Shown: piece after piece, positions 41,558 to 50,220 of the stretch
Position numbering within the stretch: the stretch's first letter is position 1
Layout of the letters: each line of letters begins with the position of its first letter
From: Rhodococcus sp. 4CII
GTDB lineage: Bacteria; Actinomycetota; Actinomycetes; Mycobacteriales; Mycobacteriaceae
Assembly (NCBI RefSeq): GCF_014256275.1
Contig: NZ_JACCFE010000002.1
Coordinates: 1,240,001-1,304,000 of the forward strand
Direction: 5' to 3'
DNA: 64,000 nt
The notes under the pieces: model-generated
What the model was told of the DNA's origin: nothing
Databases searched by the model: none
The model's input: the letters and a program-made list of their open reading frames with translations, nothing else
Position numbers and translations under genes: made by a program

Positions 41558-41651
41558 GCTGTCGTGTCCCCCTCGTGTGCGTCCGTCACGCGCCCCAGTA
41601 TCACCGATGGTCCCGCGGGCGCGGACACCGCCGTGGTCGGTCCGGATGCGC

Positions 41652-42014
41652 TCAACGGCGCCGGCGCCGGGACCAGATCCGGCTGGTGATCGAGTACTCG
41701 CTCGTGACCGGCGAATCCGCGGAGTGGGCGCCGAACGGGGGCTTGTCTGCGGGATCGCCCTGGTTGCAGCTGGGAATCTGGCTCAGCAGACCGAGAAGGC
41801 CCGAGGGCATCGCGACGTCGCCGCTGCGGCGCAGCGCCCGCCGCGCCTGCTGCTGAGAATCGACCTCGAACGCGCATTCGGCGCAGATGGACAGGTGATG
41901 GGCGGCCCGGAGATAGGCGGACATGCGGAGTTCGCCGTCGACGTAGGCGGCGATGGCCTCACTCGCCAGGTGTTCGGTGGAGCCAAACTGGCGAGGTACA
42001 CGCCCCTGCGTCAT
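41652..42014 (-). CDS. rseA: Anti-sigma factor RseA (zinc-associated anti-sigma type)
   Basis: 120 residues. The HxxxCxxC zinc motif is present (HLSICAEC) within a helical anti-sigma domain, and the tail is Arg-rich (SRIWSRRRRR). There is no membrane helix, so it is a cytoplasmic anti-sigma factor. It should bind SigE and release it on oxidative or envelope stress, as known for the mycobacterial counterpart. ATG 42014 has AGGAGGG upstream and lies 16 bases after the sigE stop. Confidence 0.9.
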   Translation of the reverse strand: MTQGRVPRQFGSTEHLASEAIAAYVDGELRMSAYLRAAHHLSICAECAFEVDSQQQARRALRRSGDVAMPSGLLGLLSQIPSCNQGDPADKPPFGAHSADSPVTSEYSITSRIWSRRRRR

Positions 42015-42030
42015 TCGTCCCTCCTGGTAA

Positions 42031-42663
42031 CTACCCGACGCCGATCTGATCGGAGTCAACCTTTCCGTTCACAGCCAGATGATCACGCAGAGCCTGCCTG
42101 CCGCGGTGGATACGGCTGCGCACGGTTCCGAGCTTGACACCCAGTGTGGCACCGATCTCCTCGTAGGACAGTCCTTCGATGTCACACAGCACGACCGCGG
42201 CACGGAACTCCGGGGCGAGAGAATCGAGCGCTGCCTGCAGATCCGCGTCCAGGCGGGCGTCGTGGTAGATCTCCTCGGGGTTCGGCCCGTCGGCCGGGAC
42301 ACGATCGTAGTCCTCCGGCAGCGCTTCCATGCGGATGCGGTTACGACGGCGGACCATGTCGAGGAATAGGTTGGTGGTGATGCGGTGCAACCAGCCTTCG
42401 AACGTGCCGGGCTGGTAATCGGACAGCGACCGGAAGACACGGATGAATGTGTCCTGGGTGAGGTCCTCGGCGTCCTGCGCGTCGCCCGACAGCCGGTAGG
42501 CCAGCCGGTACACCCGGTCACCGTGCTCGCGGACGAGTTCGTCCCAGGACGGCATGGCCGACTTCTCGCCTGTGGCATCGAACACAGCGGTGCCCGTCAG
42601 CTCGGCTTCCGACGGCTGCCCATCGGTGTTCTTCTCGTCTGGAGCCATCGAGTGGTTGCTCAT
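42031..42663 (-). CDS. sigE: ECF sigma factor SigE
   Basis: A 210-residue ECF-type sigma factor. Region 2 contains YRLAYRLSGDAQDAEDLTQD and FIRVF...FEGWLHRITTNLFLD; region 4 contains LCDIEGLSYEEIGATLGV and GTVRSRIHRGRQALR. The N-terminal 40 residues are a charged extension. It directs envelope-stress transcription and is held by RseA, encoded next. The start is ATG 42663. AGGAGG lies 15 bases before it, too far to be convincing, so an alternative start is possible. A SigE-type promoter lies 60-85 bases upstream. Confidence 0.92.
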   Translation of the reverse strand: MSNHSMAPDEKNTDGQPSEAELTGTAVFDATGEKSAMPSWDELVREHGDRVYRLAYRLSGDAQDAEDLTQDTFIRVFRSLSDYQPGTFEGWLHRITTNLFLDMVRRRNRIRMEALPEDYDRVPADGPNPEEIYHDARLDADLQAALDSLAPEFRAAVVLCDIEGLSYEEIGATLGVKLGTVRSRIHRGRQALRDHLAVNGKVDSDQIGVG

Positions 42664-42721
42664 CGAGTTAAGTGGATCCTCCTACTCAGGACCGCAGATC
42701 ACTGGACGTGGTATAGGCGTC

Positions 42722-42747
42722 AACTCCCGGGTTCCGGGATTTGTTCC
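42722..42747 (-). promoter_or_regulatory. SigE-type promoter of sigE (GGAAC-N18-GTT)
   Basis: On the minus strand GGAAC (42747-42743) and GTT (42724-42722) are 18 bases apart, matching the ECF consensus used by SigE/SigH-type factors. The -35 lies within an inverted CCCGGG pair. This implies autoregulation of the operon. The rest of the 282-base gap to the O-methyltransferase holds no gene that I can support. Confidence 0.6.
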
Positions 42748-42938
42748 CGGGCCACCGGATTTTCTTCCGTCGTCGTGATCTCCCCGCCGGGCGGTCTTCG
42801 GATCTGGCGTTGGTCATACTCTTTCCCACCGCGATATGTGCGGGGTGTGAGCAAGCTGAGCTAATCCTGAGAATCGCGGACGAGCGTGTCGGGGGATTGT
42901 GTCGAGCGCGCCTCGCAGCGGCGATGACGAGACCCCGA

Positions 42939-42944
42939 TAACCT
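42939..42944 (+). promoter_or_regulatory. -10 hexamer TAACCT for the O-methyltransferase gene (leaderless)
   Basis: TAACCT is seven bases before the in-frame GTG at 42952 and one base before an ATG at 42946. The spacing favours GTG 42952 as the true start. Confidence 0.45.
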
Positions 42945-42951
42945 CATGTGC

Positions 42952-43584
42952 GTGCAGACAAACGCCGAACGGATACTCACCCACGCAGAAGGGGCTGTCC
43001 GGGAAGACGAGGCCCTCGGTGCGGCCAGGGAGCGGGCGGACGACCTCGGTGCCGCGCCGGTACCTCCCGCGGTCGGTGCTGCCCTCGCCCTGTTTGCCCG
43101 CATGCTGGACGCCAAGACGGTCGTCGAGGTCGGGACCGGCGCCGGCGTGAGCAGCCTGTGGCTGCTCCGGGGAATGCGCGAGGACGGCGTCCTCACCACC
43201 ATCGACAGTGAACCCGAACACCAGCGGGCCGCCAAGCTGTCGTTCCGGACCAACGCGATCGCACCCGCCCGGACGCGGCTGATCAACGGCCGGGCACTCG
43301 ACGTCCTGCCGCGCCTCGCCGACGGGGCCTACGACCTGGTGTTCGTCGACAGCGCACCGGTCGATCACCCCCACTATGTCCGCGAGGGCGTCCGACTGCT
43401 GCGTCCGGGGGGCGCCATCGTGCTGCACAATGCCCTGCACGGGGGTCGCGTCGTCGATCCGAGCCAGCGTGACGCCGCGACCGTCGCCGTCCGCGAGGCG
43501 GCGAAGGCGCTCGCCGAGAACGACCAGCTGATCCGCGTGTTCCTGCCGATCGGCGACGGCCTGCTCTGCGCGTCCAAGCTGTGA
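42952..43584 (+). CDS. SAM-dependent O-methyltransferase
   Basis: A 210-residue class I methyltransferase of the catechol/caffeoyl-CoA (Methyltransf_3) group. VVEVGTGAGVSSLWLL binds SAM, DSEPEHQRAAKLSF holds the acidic residue for the ribose, and VFVDSAPVDHPHY with GGAIVLHNALHGG gives the metal site. A homologue lies beside sigE in mycobacteria (from memory). GTG 42952 is preferred; ATG 42946 would add two residues. The stop is one base from the glgC stop on the other strand. The substrate is unknown. Confidence 0.85.
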   Translation: MQTNAERILTHAEGAVREDEALGAARERADDLGAAPVPPAVGAALALFARMLDAKTVVEVGTGAGVSSLWLLRGMREDGVLTTIDSEPEHQRAAKLSFRTNAIAPARTRLINGRALDVLPRLADGAYDLVFVDSAPVDHPHYVREGVRLLRPGGAIVLHNALHGGRVVDPSQRDAATVAVREAAKALAENDQLIRVFLPIGDGLLCASKL

Positions 43585-43585
43585 G

Positions 43586-44800
43586 CTAGATCCACACACC
43601 CTTGCCGATGGCGACGACTCCCCCGTTGCTGACGGCGAAGCGTTGCTTGTCGCGCTCGAGGTCGACGCCGATGATCTCACCGTCGCCGACGACCACGTTC
43701 TTGTCGAGGATCGCGCGGCGCACGACGGCGCCCTTGCCGATCCGCACGCCCGGCATGAGGACACTGCCCTCCACGGTGGCACCGCTGTCGACCATGACGT
43801 TGGAACTGAGGACGGAGTTGCGGACCGTGGCGGCCGACAGGATGCACCCGGCGCCGACCACCGACTCCTGCGCGAGTCCGCCCTGCACGAACTTGGCGGG
43901 TGCCAGGTTCTCCGTCTCCCCGCGAATCGGCCAGCGGCGGTTGTAGAGGTTGAAGATCGGGTGGACCGACACGAGGTCCATGTGCGCGTCGTAGAACGCG
44001 TCGAGCGTCCCGACGTCGCGCCAGTAACCCCGGTCGCGGTCGGTGGCGCCGGGGACGATGTTGTCCTTGAAGTCGTACACGGACGCCTCGCCCGCCTCGA
44101 CGAGCGCGGGGATAATGTCGCCGCCCATGTCGTGGTCGGAGTCGGAATTCTCCGAGTCGGCCCGGATGGCGTCGACGAGCACCTTGGTGGTGAACACGTA
44201 GTTACCCATCGACGCGAACGTCATGTTGGGGTCGTCCGGGGTTCCCGGCGGATGCGCCGGCTTCTCGAGGAACTGCACGATGCGCCCGGACTCGTCGCTG
44301 TCGATACAGCCGAACGCGAATGCCTCGCTGCGCGGCACCCGGATCCCGGCCACCGTCACTCCGGCGCCCGATTCGATGTGGTGCTGCACCATCTGCTCCG
44401 GGTCCATCCGGTACACGTGGTCTGCGCCGAACACCACGATGTACTCGGGGTCCTCGTCGTAGACGAGGTTCAGCGACTGCAGGATCGCGTCCGCACTACC
44501 GGTGTACCAGCGCGGACCCAGACGTTGCTGCGCGGGAACGGGAGTGATGTATTCGCCCGCGAACCCGGACAGTCGCCACGTCTGAGAGATGTGGCGGTCC
44601 AACGAGTGCGACTTGTACTGCGTCAGCACACACAGGCGGAGGTATCCCGCATTGACCAAATTGCTGAGCACGAAATCGATCAACCGGTAGGCGCCTCCGA
44701 AAGGCACAGCGGGCTTCGCCCGATCCGCGGTGAGCGGATAGAGACGTTTGCCCTCGCCGCCGGCGAGCACGATTCCAAGCACATGTGGCTGGCTCCTCAC
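43586..44800 (-). CDS. glgC: Glucose-1-phosphate adenylyltransferase GlgC
   Basis: A 404-residue enzyme making ADP-glucose from ATP and glucose-1-phosphate. It has the nucleotidyltransferase motif GIVLAGGEGKRLYPLT, the catalytic region WYTGSADAILQ and VFGADHVYRMD, and a C-terminal left-handed beta-helix domain (about 290-404). The start is GTG 44800, six bases after TAGGTT. It is divergent from glgM; their product ADP-glucose feeds GlgM and glycogen synthesis. It is convergent with the methyltransferase, with a one-base gap between stops. Confidence 0.95.
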   Translation of the reverse strand: MRSQPHVLGIVLAGGEGKRLYPLTADRAKPAVPFGGAYRLIDFVLSNLVNAGYLRLCVLTQYKSHSLDRHISQTWRLSGFAGEYITPVPAQQRLGPRWYTGSADAILQSLNLVYDEDPEYIVVFGADHVYRMDPEQMVQHHIESGAGVTVAGIRVPRSEAFAFGCIDSDESGRIVQFLEKPAHPPGTPDDPNMTFASMGNYVFTTKVLVDAIRADSENSDSDHDMGGDIIPALVEAGEASVYDFKDNIVPGATDRDRGYWRDVGTLDAFYDAHMDLVSVHPIFNLYNRRWPIRGETENLAPAKFVQGGLAQESVVGAGCILSAATVRNSVLSSNVMVDSGATVEGSVLMPGVRIGKGAVVRRAILDKNVVVGDGEIIGVDLERDKQRFAVSNGGVVAIGKGVWI

Positions 44801-44806
44801 CCTGTC

Positions 44807-44812
44807 AACCTA
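44807..44812 (-). promoter_or_regulatory. -10 hexamer TAGGTT for glgC (leaderless)
   Basis: On the minus strand TAGGTT, six bases and GTG 44800. The divergent glgM uses the same hexamer with the same spacing. Confidence 0.55.
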
Positions 44813-44909
44813 TCCGGCAGCCACTCCCCCCGCCAGCGAAGCGCCGAGTCACCGTTTCTCCGATACCTGAATGTGTCCGAGAGCGGTGGCCCGAAGCGGC
44901 CCGGACGGC

Positions 44910-44915
44910 TAGGTT
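44910..44915 (+). promoter_or_regulatory. -10 hexamer TAGGTT for glgM (leaderless)
   Basis: TAGGTT, six bases and GTG 44922; no ribosome-binding site. It mirrors the glgC promoter across a 121-base divergent gap. Confidence 0.55.
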
Positions 44916-44921
44916 AGGCCG

Positions 44922-46091
44922 GTGCGGGTGGCGATGATGACCAAGGAATACCCACCGGAGATCTACGGCGGTGCGGGTGTACACGTCACCGAACTGGTTG
45001 CTCAGTTGAAGCAGCTCTGTGAGGTGGACGTGCACTGTATGGGCGCTCCGCGCGTCGGAGCGGTCGTGCACACTCCCGACCCCGCGCTGGCAGGGGCCAA
45101 TCCGGCGCTCGCGACGCTGTCCGCCGAATTGCGCATGGCCGACGCCGCAACCGGCGTCGACGTGGTGCACTCCCACACCTGGTACACGGGCCTCGCGGGC
45201 CATCTGGCCTCCGCGTTGTACGACGTGCCCCACATCCTCACCGCGCACTCCCTCGAGCCGCGGCGGCCGTGGAAGGCGGAGCAGCTGGGCGGCGGCTACC
45301 GCATCTCGTCCTGGTCCGAGCGCAACGCGGTGGAACACGCCGACGCGGTGATCGCCGTGAGCGCGGGGATGCGACTCGACGTCCTCGACGCGTATCCGTT
45401 CGTCGACCCGCACCGGGTCCATGTGGTGCGCAACGGGATCGACACCTCCGTCTGGCACGCGGGACCGGCAGCTCATGGGCAGTCCGCGCTCGCGGAGATC
45501 GGCGTCGACCCGGACCAGCCGATGGTGGCGTTCGTCGGCCGGATCACCCGGCAGAAGGGCGTCGGGCATCTGATCGCGGCCGCACACCAGTTCGCGCCCG
45601 ACATCCAGCTGGTGCTGTGCGCGGGCGCACCCGACACACCCGAGATCGCCGCCGAGACCGAACAGGCAGTCGCCGCCCTGGCGGCGCACCGCGGCAACGT
45701 GTTCTGGGTGCGGGAGATGCTGCCTACCGAACAGGTGCGGGAGATCCTTTCGGCCGCAACCGTCTTCGTGTGCCCGTCCGTGTACGAACCGCTGGGGATC
45801 GTGAACCTCGAGGCCATGGCCTGCGAGACCGCGGTCGTGGCGTCCGACGTCGGCGGTATCCCGGAGGTGGTGGACGACGGGGTCACCGGCCGTCTGGTGC
45901 ACTACAACTCGTACGAGCCGGAGGCATTCGAACACGCGCTGGCGGAGGCGGTCAACGCGATCACCTCCGACGTGGGCACCGCTGCGGCCATGGGAAAGGC
46001 CGGGCGGGCACGCGCGATCGCCGAGTTCTCCTGGGCGGCCATCGCACAACAGACGCTCGACGTGTACCAGGACGCGCTGTCGCGGCGCTGA
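44922..46091 (+). CDS. glgM: GT4-family maltose-1-phosphate/glycogen synthase (GlgM, also annotated GlgA)
   Basis: A 389-residue GT-B glycosyltransferase. It opens TKEYPPEIYGGAGVHVTELV with the GGAG nucleotide-binding loop; FVGRITRQKGVGHLI starts the second domain and VCPSVYEPLGIVNLEAMAC is the EX7E-type donor site. In mycobacteria the equivalent protein joins ADP-glucose and glucose-1-phosphate to maltose-1-phosphate for the GlgE route. Its length is short compared with classical GlgA (about 480), supporting GlgM. It is divergent from glgC, which makes its donor. It is convergent with the rRNA methyltransferase gene, nine bases away. Confidence 0.9.
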   Translation: MRVAMMTKEYPPEIYGGAGVHVTELVAQLKQLCEVDVHCMGAPRVGAVVHTPDPALAGANPALATLSAELRMADAATGVDVVHSHTWYTGLAGHLASALYDVPHILTAHSLEPRRPWKAEQLGGGYRISSWSERNAVEHADAVIAVSAGMRLDVLDAYPFVDPHRVHVVRNGIDTSVWHAGPAAHGQSALAEIGVDPDQPMVAFVGRITRQKGVGHLIAAAHQFAPDIQLVLCAGAPDTPEIAAETEQAVAALAAHRGNVFWVREMLPTEQVREILSAATVFVCPSVYEPLGIVNLEAMACETAVVASDVGGIPEVVDDGVTGRLVHYNSYEPEAFEHALAEAVNAITSDVGTAAAMGKAGRARAIAEFSWAAIAQQTLDVYQDALSRR

Positions 46092-46100
46092 CCGGGGATT

Positions 46101-46943
46101 TCAGAGCCGGGTGTAGGTGGACACCGTCACCGACGCCGTCACCGGATACTCCTGCGGGAGGGCCGCGATCGACGAAGCGAGCCGGTCCGGTGTGAGGTGC
46201 CGCGCCGACGGCCCCATTCCGACGAGCCGGGTGACGTCGAGGTGCGACAACGACATCGGATACTCCACGGCGACGTGGTCGGTGCGCTCGAACCGCCCGG
46301 ACATCGCCGCGCCGAGCCGCTCGACCTTGCGGTCGTCCACCCGGACCATGCCGAGCAGGTCCACCAGCTCACCCAGATGCCGCTCCGTGGGCGTGAGGAC
46401 CACCAGGGAGCCACACTCGGCCAGCACCCGGTGCGCCTCGTCGGCGTTGCGGGGCGCGAACACACACAGGACGTGATCGAGGGCGTGGTCGCGCACCGGA
46501 AGGTGTTGCCACACGTCGGCAACCACCGCTCCGGCGCGCGGGTGCGCCCGGGCGATCCGCCGCGCCGCGTACTTGGACACGTCGAGACCGATCCCCCGCG
46601 CGGACGGGACGGCGTCGAGAACGCGCGCCAGGTAGTGGCCTGTGCCCGCGCCGATCTCGAGGATTCGCGAGTCGGCACCGGGCTCGGTGCCGGCCACCAC
46701 CGCGTCGGCGACCGCGTCCATCAACGGGTCGAAGCTGCCGCCGCCGAGGAACTCCGCGCGCGCGGCGATCATGTCGGGACTGTCGCCGTCGAACTTGCCA
46801 CCGGCCCCGGTCATCAGGCTCACATAGCCCTGACGCGCCACATCGAACGAGTGCCCTGCGTCGCAGAGGATCGCACCCTCGTCGAGTTCGACGCTCGCCC
46901 GGCACTGCGGGCACGCCAGCAGGTCGATCACATCGGCCAGCAC
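46101..46943 (-). CDS. 23S rRNA guanine-N1 methyltransferase (RlmA/TlrB-like)
   Basis: 280 residues. An N-terminal zinc ribbon (LLACPQCRASVEL...CDAGHSFD) precedes a class I methyltransferase domain (RILEIGAGTGHYLARVLD at about 95-112). The family methylates G745/G748 in helix 35 of 23S rRNA; some members confer macrolide resistance. GTG 46943 is preferred because GAGGAGG lies nine bases upstream; an in-frame ATG at 46970 has no ribosome site. Confidence 0.82.
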   Translation of the reverse strand: MLADVIDLLACPQCRASVELDEGAILCDAGHSFDVARQGYVSLMTGAGGKFDGDSPDMIAARAEFLGGGSFDPLMDAVADAVVAGTEPGADSRILEIGAGTGHYLARVLDAVPSARGIGLDVSKYAARRIARAHPRAGAVVADVWQHLPVRDHALDHVLCVFAPRNADEAHRVLAECGSLVVLTPTERHLGELVDLLGMVRVDDRKVERLGAAMSGRFERTDHVAVEYPMSLSHLDVTRLVGMGPSARHLTPDRLASSIAALPQEYPVTASVTVSTYTRL

Positions 46944-47033
46944 GAACGTTCGCCTCCTCGTCCCGGACATGAGGCAGGCCCCGCACCGACAACGGCGACG
47001 GGGCCTGCCCTGTGAGGGTCTGTCCGCACTCGA

Positions 47034-47201
47034 CTAACTGGTGACGCCCTTGAGCTCTTCACCGAGTGCGGCAGCTTCCTCCGGGGTGAGCTCGACAACC
47101 AGACGTCCACCACCCTCGAGCGGAACCCGCATGACGATTCCTCGTCCCTCTTTGGTTGCTTCGAGGGGACCGTCCCCGGTCCGGGGCTTCATGGCCGCCA
47201 T
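47034..47201 (-). CDS. DUF3117 miniprotein
   Basis: A 55-residue protein, AAMKPRTGDGPLEATKEGRG through VVELTPEEAAALGEEL, a strongly conserved actinobacterial family of unknown function. ATG 47201 is taken because the family begins MAAMKPRTGDGP, and AGGGAG lies a few bases upstream. In mycobacteria it also lies between tag and glgM (from memory). The 150 bases upstream contain its promoter and nothing else that I recognise. Confidence 0.9.
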   Translation of the reverse strand: MAAMKPRTGDGPLEATKEGRGIVMRVPLEGGGRLVVELTPEEAAALGEELKGVTS

Positions 47202-47351
47202 CCTCTGCTCCCTCCAGATCTGCGCTGCCTGCTTGCGCCTCGACAAATTTTGGCACCCCGCCAACACTCGGCGAGGCTTGTGTCATCCATTCTTCCCTAT
47301 GGACACGAGTACCGGGAACCTGAGTCACAAATAGGCAGGTCCACCGGCAGT

Positions 47352-47924
47352 TCAGGCGGCGATCGGCACCCAGCAGGCAGCGACGTGATCGTCTACCATC
47401 CCGGTGGCTTGCATGAGCGCGTACGCGGTGGTAGGGCCCACAAACTTGAAACCCCGGCGCTTCAATTCCTTCGCCATCGCGGTGGACTCGGGTGTGACCG
47501 CGGGGACGTCGTTCACGGTGGCGGGACGGCTCGGACGCGGCGGCGGGGCGAACGACCACAGCAGCGTGTCGAGGTCCGTGTCCGACAACTCCAGGAGGGC
47601 ACGCGCGTTGCTCACCGACGCCTCGATCTTGGCCCGGTTCCGCACGATCGACGCGTCCCCCAGCAGACGCTCGACGTCCCGTTCCGTGTACCGCGCGACC
47701 GCCTCCGGGTCGAACCCGGCGAACGCCTCCCGGAAGGCGTCCCGCTTGCGAAGAATCGTGATCCACGACAGTCCCGACTGGAACGCTTCGAGGCACAGCC
47801 GTTCGTACAGTTCGTCGCGGCCGTGCAATGGGCGACCCCACTCGAGGTCGTGGTAGTCGCGGTACAGCCTGGACCCGTCCGTGTCGACCGCCCACGCGCA
47901 CCGCACCCGGTCCTCGGCGCTCAT
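47352..47924 (-). CDS. tag: DNA-3-methyladenine glycosylase I
   Basis: A 190-residue base-excision enzyme removing 3-methyladenine. The zinc-binding residues are visible: Cys in RCAWA, His in YRDYHDLEWG, and HxxxC in DDHVAACW. The Glu in HDLEWG and the helix-hairpin region (AKIEASVSNARALLEL) are family-typical. It overlaps the upstream DivIVA-like gene by ATGA. Confidence 0.93.
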   Translation of the reverse strand: MSAEDRVRCAWAVDTDGSRLYRDYHDLEWGRPLHGRDELYERLCLEAFQSGLSWITILRKRDAFREAFAGFDPEAVARYTERDVERLLGDASIVRNRAKIEASVSNARALLELSDTDLDTLLWSFAPPPRPSRPATVNDVPAVTPESTAMAKELKRRGFKFVGPTTAYALMQATGMVDDHVAACWVPIAA

Positions 47925-48232
47925 CGGACGTCACCCGGATCTTCGGACGCGGCTTCGACCGCGGCCAACTGTTCACGCAGCGAATCGATTTCACGTCCCA
48001 GCCGGGCCAGCGCCCAGTCGACCTCGCTGGCCTTGTATCCCCGCAGCGTCTGCTGGAACCGCAACGCCTCGACGTCGGCACCCGTCACGCCCTCGGCAGG
48101 CAGGGCGGTGAGCGTGGTGCCGGGCGGCAGCGGCGCGAGCTCCTCGGAACGGCCGAACACCGCACTGGCGGCGAGGAACAACATCGCGCCGACGAACGCC
48201 ATGACGAGCAGATAGAGCAGGGCTGTCACCAT
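47921..48232 (-). CDS. DivIVA-domain membrane-anchored protein
   Basis: 103 residues. An N-terminal membrane helix (TALLYLLVMAFVGAMLFLAA) is followed by a linker and the DivIVA-type motif ADVEALRFQQTLRGYKASEV with a coiled coil to the end. It is too short for polar-growth DivIVA/Wag31. It overlaps tag by ATGA and follows gpgS. Family DivIVA motifs target curved or growing membrane; a specific role is not known. Confidence 0.8.
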   Translation of the reverse strand: MVTALLYLLVMAFVGAMLFLAASAVFGRSEELAPLPPGTTLTALPAEGVTGADVEALRFQQTLRGYKASEVDWALARLGREIDSLREQLAAVEAASEDPGDVR

Positions 48233-48284
48233 GCTCCGATCCTGTCACGGACGTCCGACAGCATCCTCCCTGAGGTGTGCGCGG

Positions 48285-49244
48285 TCAGGGGCACACCGTG
48301 TTCATCGGCGGACGATCGGCCAGCGCGACGTCCGTCGTGGTCGGAACGAACGAGTCGCCGTCCACCAGGAACTGGGTCAGCCCCGCGCCGGAGTCGGGCA
48401 CTCCGCAGCGGCGCATCATCGTGCCGATGATCTGCCTGCTCATCACCCCGAGTTCGGACAGCGGGCGGTTGCGGTGCTTACGCACCCCGAGATTGACCTG
48501 GCCGATCGCACCGAGGCCGAGACGGTCGTAGGTGTCGAGCAGCAGCCCGATCTCGACGCCGTAGCCGGGGGCGAACGGGACCGCCGACAGCAACTCCCGG
48601 GTGCCCGCGTACTCACCGCCCAGCGGCTGCAGCACGCACGTCAGTTCCGGACGCAGCGAGGCCAGCATCGGCCGGGCCACGAGTTCCGTCACCCTGCCGC
48701 CCCCGTTGGCGTCCTCCGTCCCGCTGAGGCGGAGCGGACGCCGGTAATAGCCCTTCACCAGATGGATGCCGTCCGCCGTCAGCAGCGGTCCGAGCAACTT
48801 CGGGACGAACGCCGGATCCGGGTTGATCAGATCCGAGTCGACGAACGCGATGAGATCGCCGGTGCTCGCGGCGACCGATCGCCACAGCACTTCACCCTTG
48901 CCCGCCACGGGAGGAAACGCCGGAACTGCCTCCTCCCGGCTGATCACGGTGGCACCCGCCGCCCGCGCCCGGTCCGCCGTCAGGTCCGTCGAGCCGGAAT
49001 CGAGCACGATCAGCTCGTCCACCAGACCGCCGAGCAGCGGGTGGATGGTGTCGACCACCGCGGCGACGGTCTCCTCCTCGTTGAGCGCGGGCAGGACCAC
49101 CGACACGGTGCGCCCCGCCTTGGCCCGTTCGAGTTCGGCGATGCTCCACGACGGCTGGTCCCAGCTGTTCGCCTCGGCCCAGGAACGCGGGGGCCGCTCC
49201 TCCGCCACCATCGTACGGGCCGCCCGGGCCCCCACGGCACTCAT
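48285..49244 (-). CDS. gpgS: Glucosyl-3-phosphoglycerate synthase
   Basis: A 319-residue GT-A glycosyltransferase that starts methylglucose lipopolysaccharide synthesis by transferring glucose to 3-phosphoglycerate. It has VVLPALNEEETVAAVVDTI, ELIVLDSGSTDLTADRA, the metal motif AFVDSDLIN and PGYGVEIGLLLDTY near the C-terminus. ATG 49244 overlaps the folP2 stop (ATGA). The neighbour pair folP2-gpgS is conserved in mycobacteria (from memory). Confidence 0.92.
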   Translation of the reverse strand: MSAVGARAARTMVAEERPPRSWAEANSWDQPSWSIAELERAKAGRTVSVVLPALNEEETVAAVVDTIHPLLGGLVDELIVLDSGSTDLTADRARAAGATVISREEAVPAFPPVAGKGEVLWRSVAASTGDLIAFVDSDLINPDPAFVPKLLGPLLTADGIHLVKGYYRRPLRLSGTEDANGGGRVTELVARPMLASLRPELTCVLQPLGGEYAGTRELLSAVPFAPGYGVEIGLLLDTYDRLGLGAIGQVNLGVRKHRNRPLSELGVMSRQIIGTMMRRCGVPDSGAGLTQFLVDGDSFVPTTTDVALADRPPMNTVCP

Positions 49245-50140
49245 GCCAGCCCCCGCACGGTGCGGGACGGTGCGCGTCGGCCCTGAATCGCGGCCACCAT
49301 GTCCACCACTCGACGCGTGGGGGCAACTTCGTGGACACGGAAGACGCGGGCGCCTCCTGCGGCGGCCATAGCTGTCGCTGCCAATGTTCCCTCCAACCGC
49401 TCGACGAGATCTACACCTAGAGTCTCCCCGACGAAGTCCTTGTTGCTCAGCGCCATGAGCACTGGCCATCCCGTATTTACAAGATCTTCCACTCGCCGCA
49501 ACAACTCGAGCCCGTGGTAGGTGTTTTTCCCGAAATCGTGGGTCGGATCGATGAGGATCGAATCGGCGGGCACCCCCAGCCGGGCCGCGTTGTCGGCGGC
49601 CCGAACCACTTCGTCGAGGACGTCGGCGACGACGTCGGAGTAGCGGACGCGGAACGGCCGGGTCCGCGGGACCGCTCCCCCGGTGTGGGAACAGACGATG
49701 CCGGCGCCCGTCTCCGCGGCCACCTCGACCAGTGCCGGGTCGGCACCGGCCCACGTGTCGTTGATGAGATCGGCGCCCTCGGCGACGGCCAGCCGGGCCA
49801 CGTCGCTGCGCCAGGTGTCGACGCTGATGAGCAATTCCGGGTAGCGCTCGCGGATCGCGGCCACGAACGGCACCACCCGCCGGGTCTCCTCGGCCGAGTC
49901 GACCATGTCACCCGGCCCGGCCTTCACGCCGCCGATATCGACGAGGTCGGCGCCCTCGTCGACGGCCCGCTCGACGGCCGACATCGCCGCGGCGTCGGCG
50001 AAGGTGGCACCGCGGTCGTAGAACGAATCGGGTGTCCGGTTCACGATGGCCATCACGAGCGCACGATCGACCGCTACGGGGCGCCCGCACAGCGTGGGCG
50101 ACGGGCAGTCGGGCTCGGGCGGTAACTGTCTCTCGGCCAT
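49241..50140 (-). CDS. folP2: FolP2-type dihydropteroate synthase homologue, probably not a DHPS
   Basis: A 299-residue TIM barrel of the pterin-binding family. The first motif is MAIVNRTPDSFYDRG, where the DHPS consensus has NVTPDSFSD. The second is DIGGVKAGPG, where true DHPS has DIGGESTRPG. These differences define the FolP2 paralogues, whose mycobacterial member lacks DHPS activity. It is co-translated with gpgS. The true function is unknown; a link to methylglucose lipopolysaccharide synthesis is inferred from position. Confidence 0.85.
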   Translation of the reverse strand: MAERQLPPEPDCPSPTLCGRPVAVDRALVMAIVNRTPDSFYDRGATFADAAAMSAVERAVDEGADLVDIGGVKAGPGDMVDSAEETRRVVPFVAAIRERYPELLISVDTWRSDVARLAVAEGADLINDTWAGADPALVEVAAETGAGIVCSHTGGAVPRTRPFRVRYSDVVADVLDEVVRAADNAARLGVPADSILIDPTHDFGKNTYHGLELLRRVEDLVNTGWPVLMALSNKDFVGETLGVDLVERLEGTLAATAMAAAGGARVFRVHEVAPTRRVVDMVAAIQGRRAPSRTVRGLA

Positions 50141-50220
50141 GGCGTCAATACTGGCACGCAGGTTTCGCTGCGCCGTCGGCGCTCGTGAGTACCTGTCGAC
50201 GTCCGGCGGCTAATAAGCAC

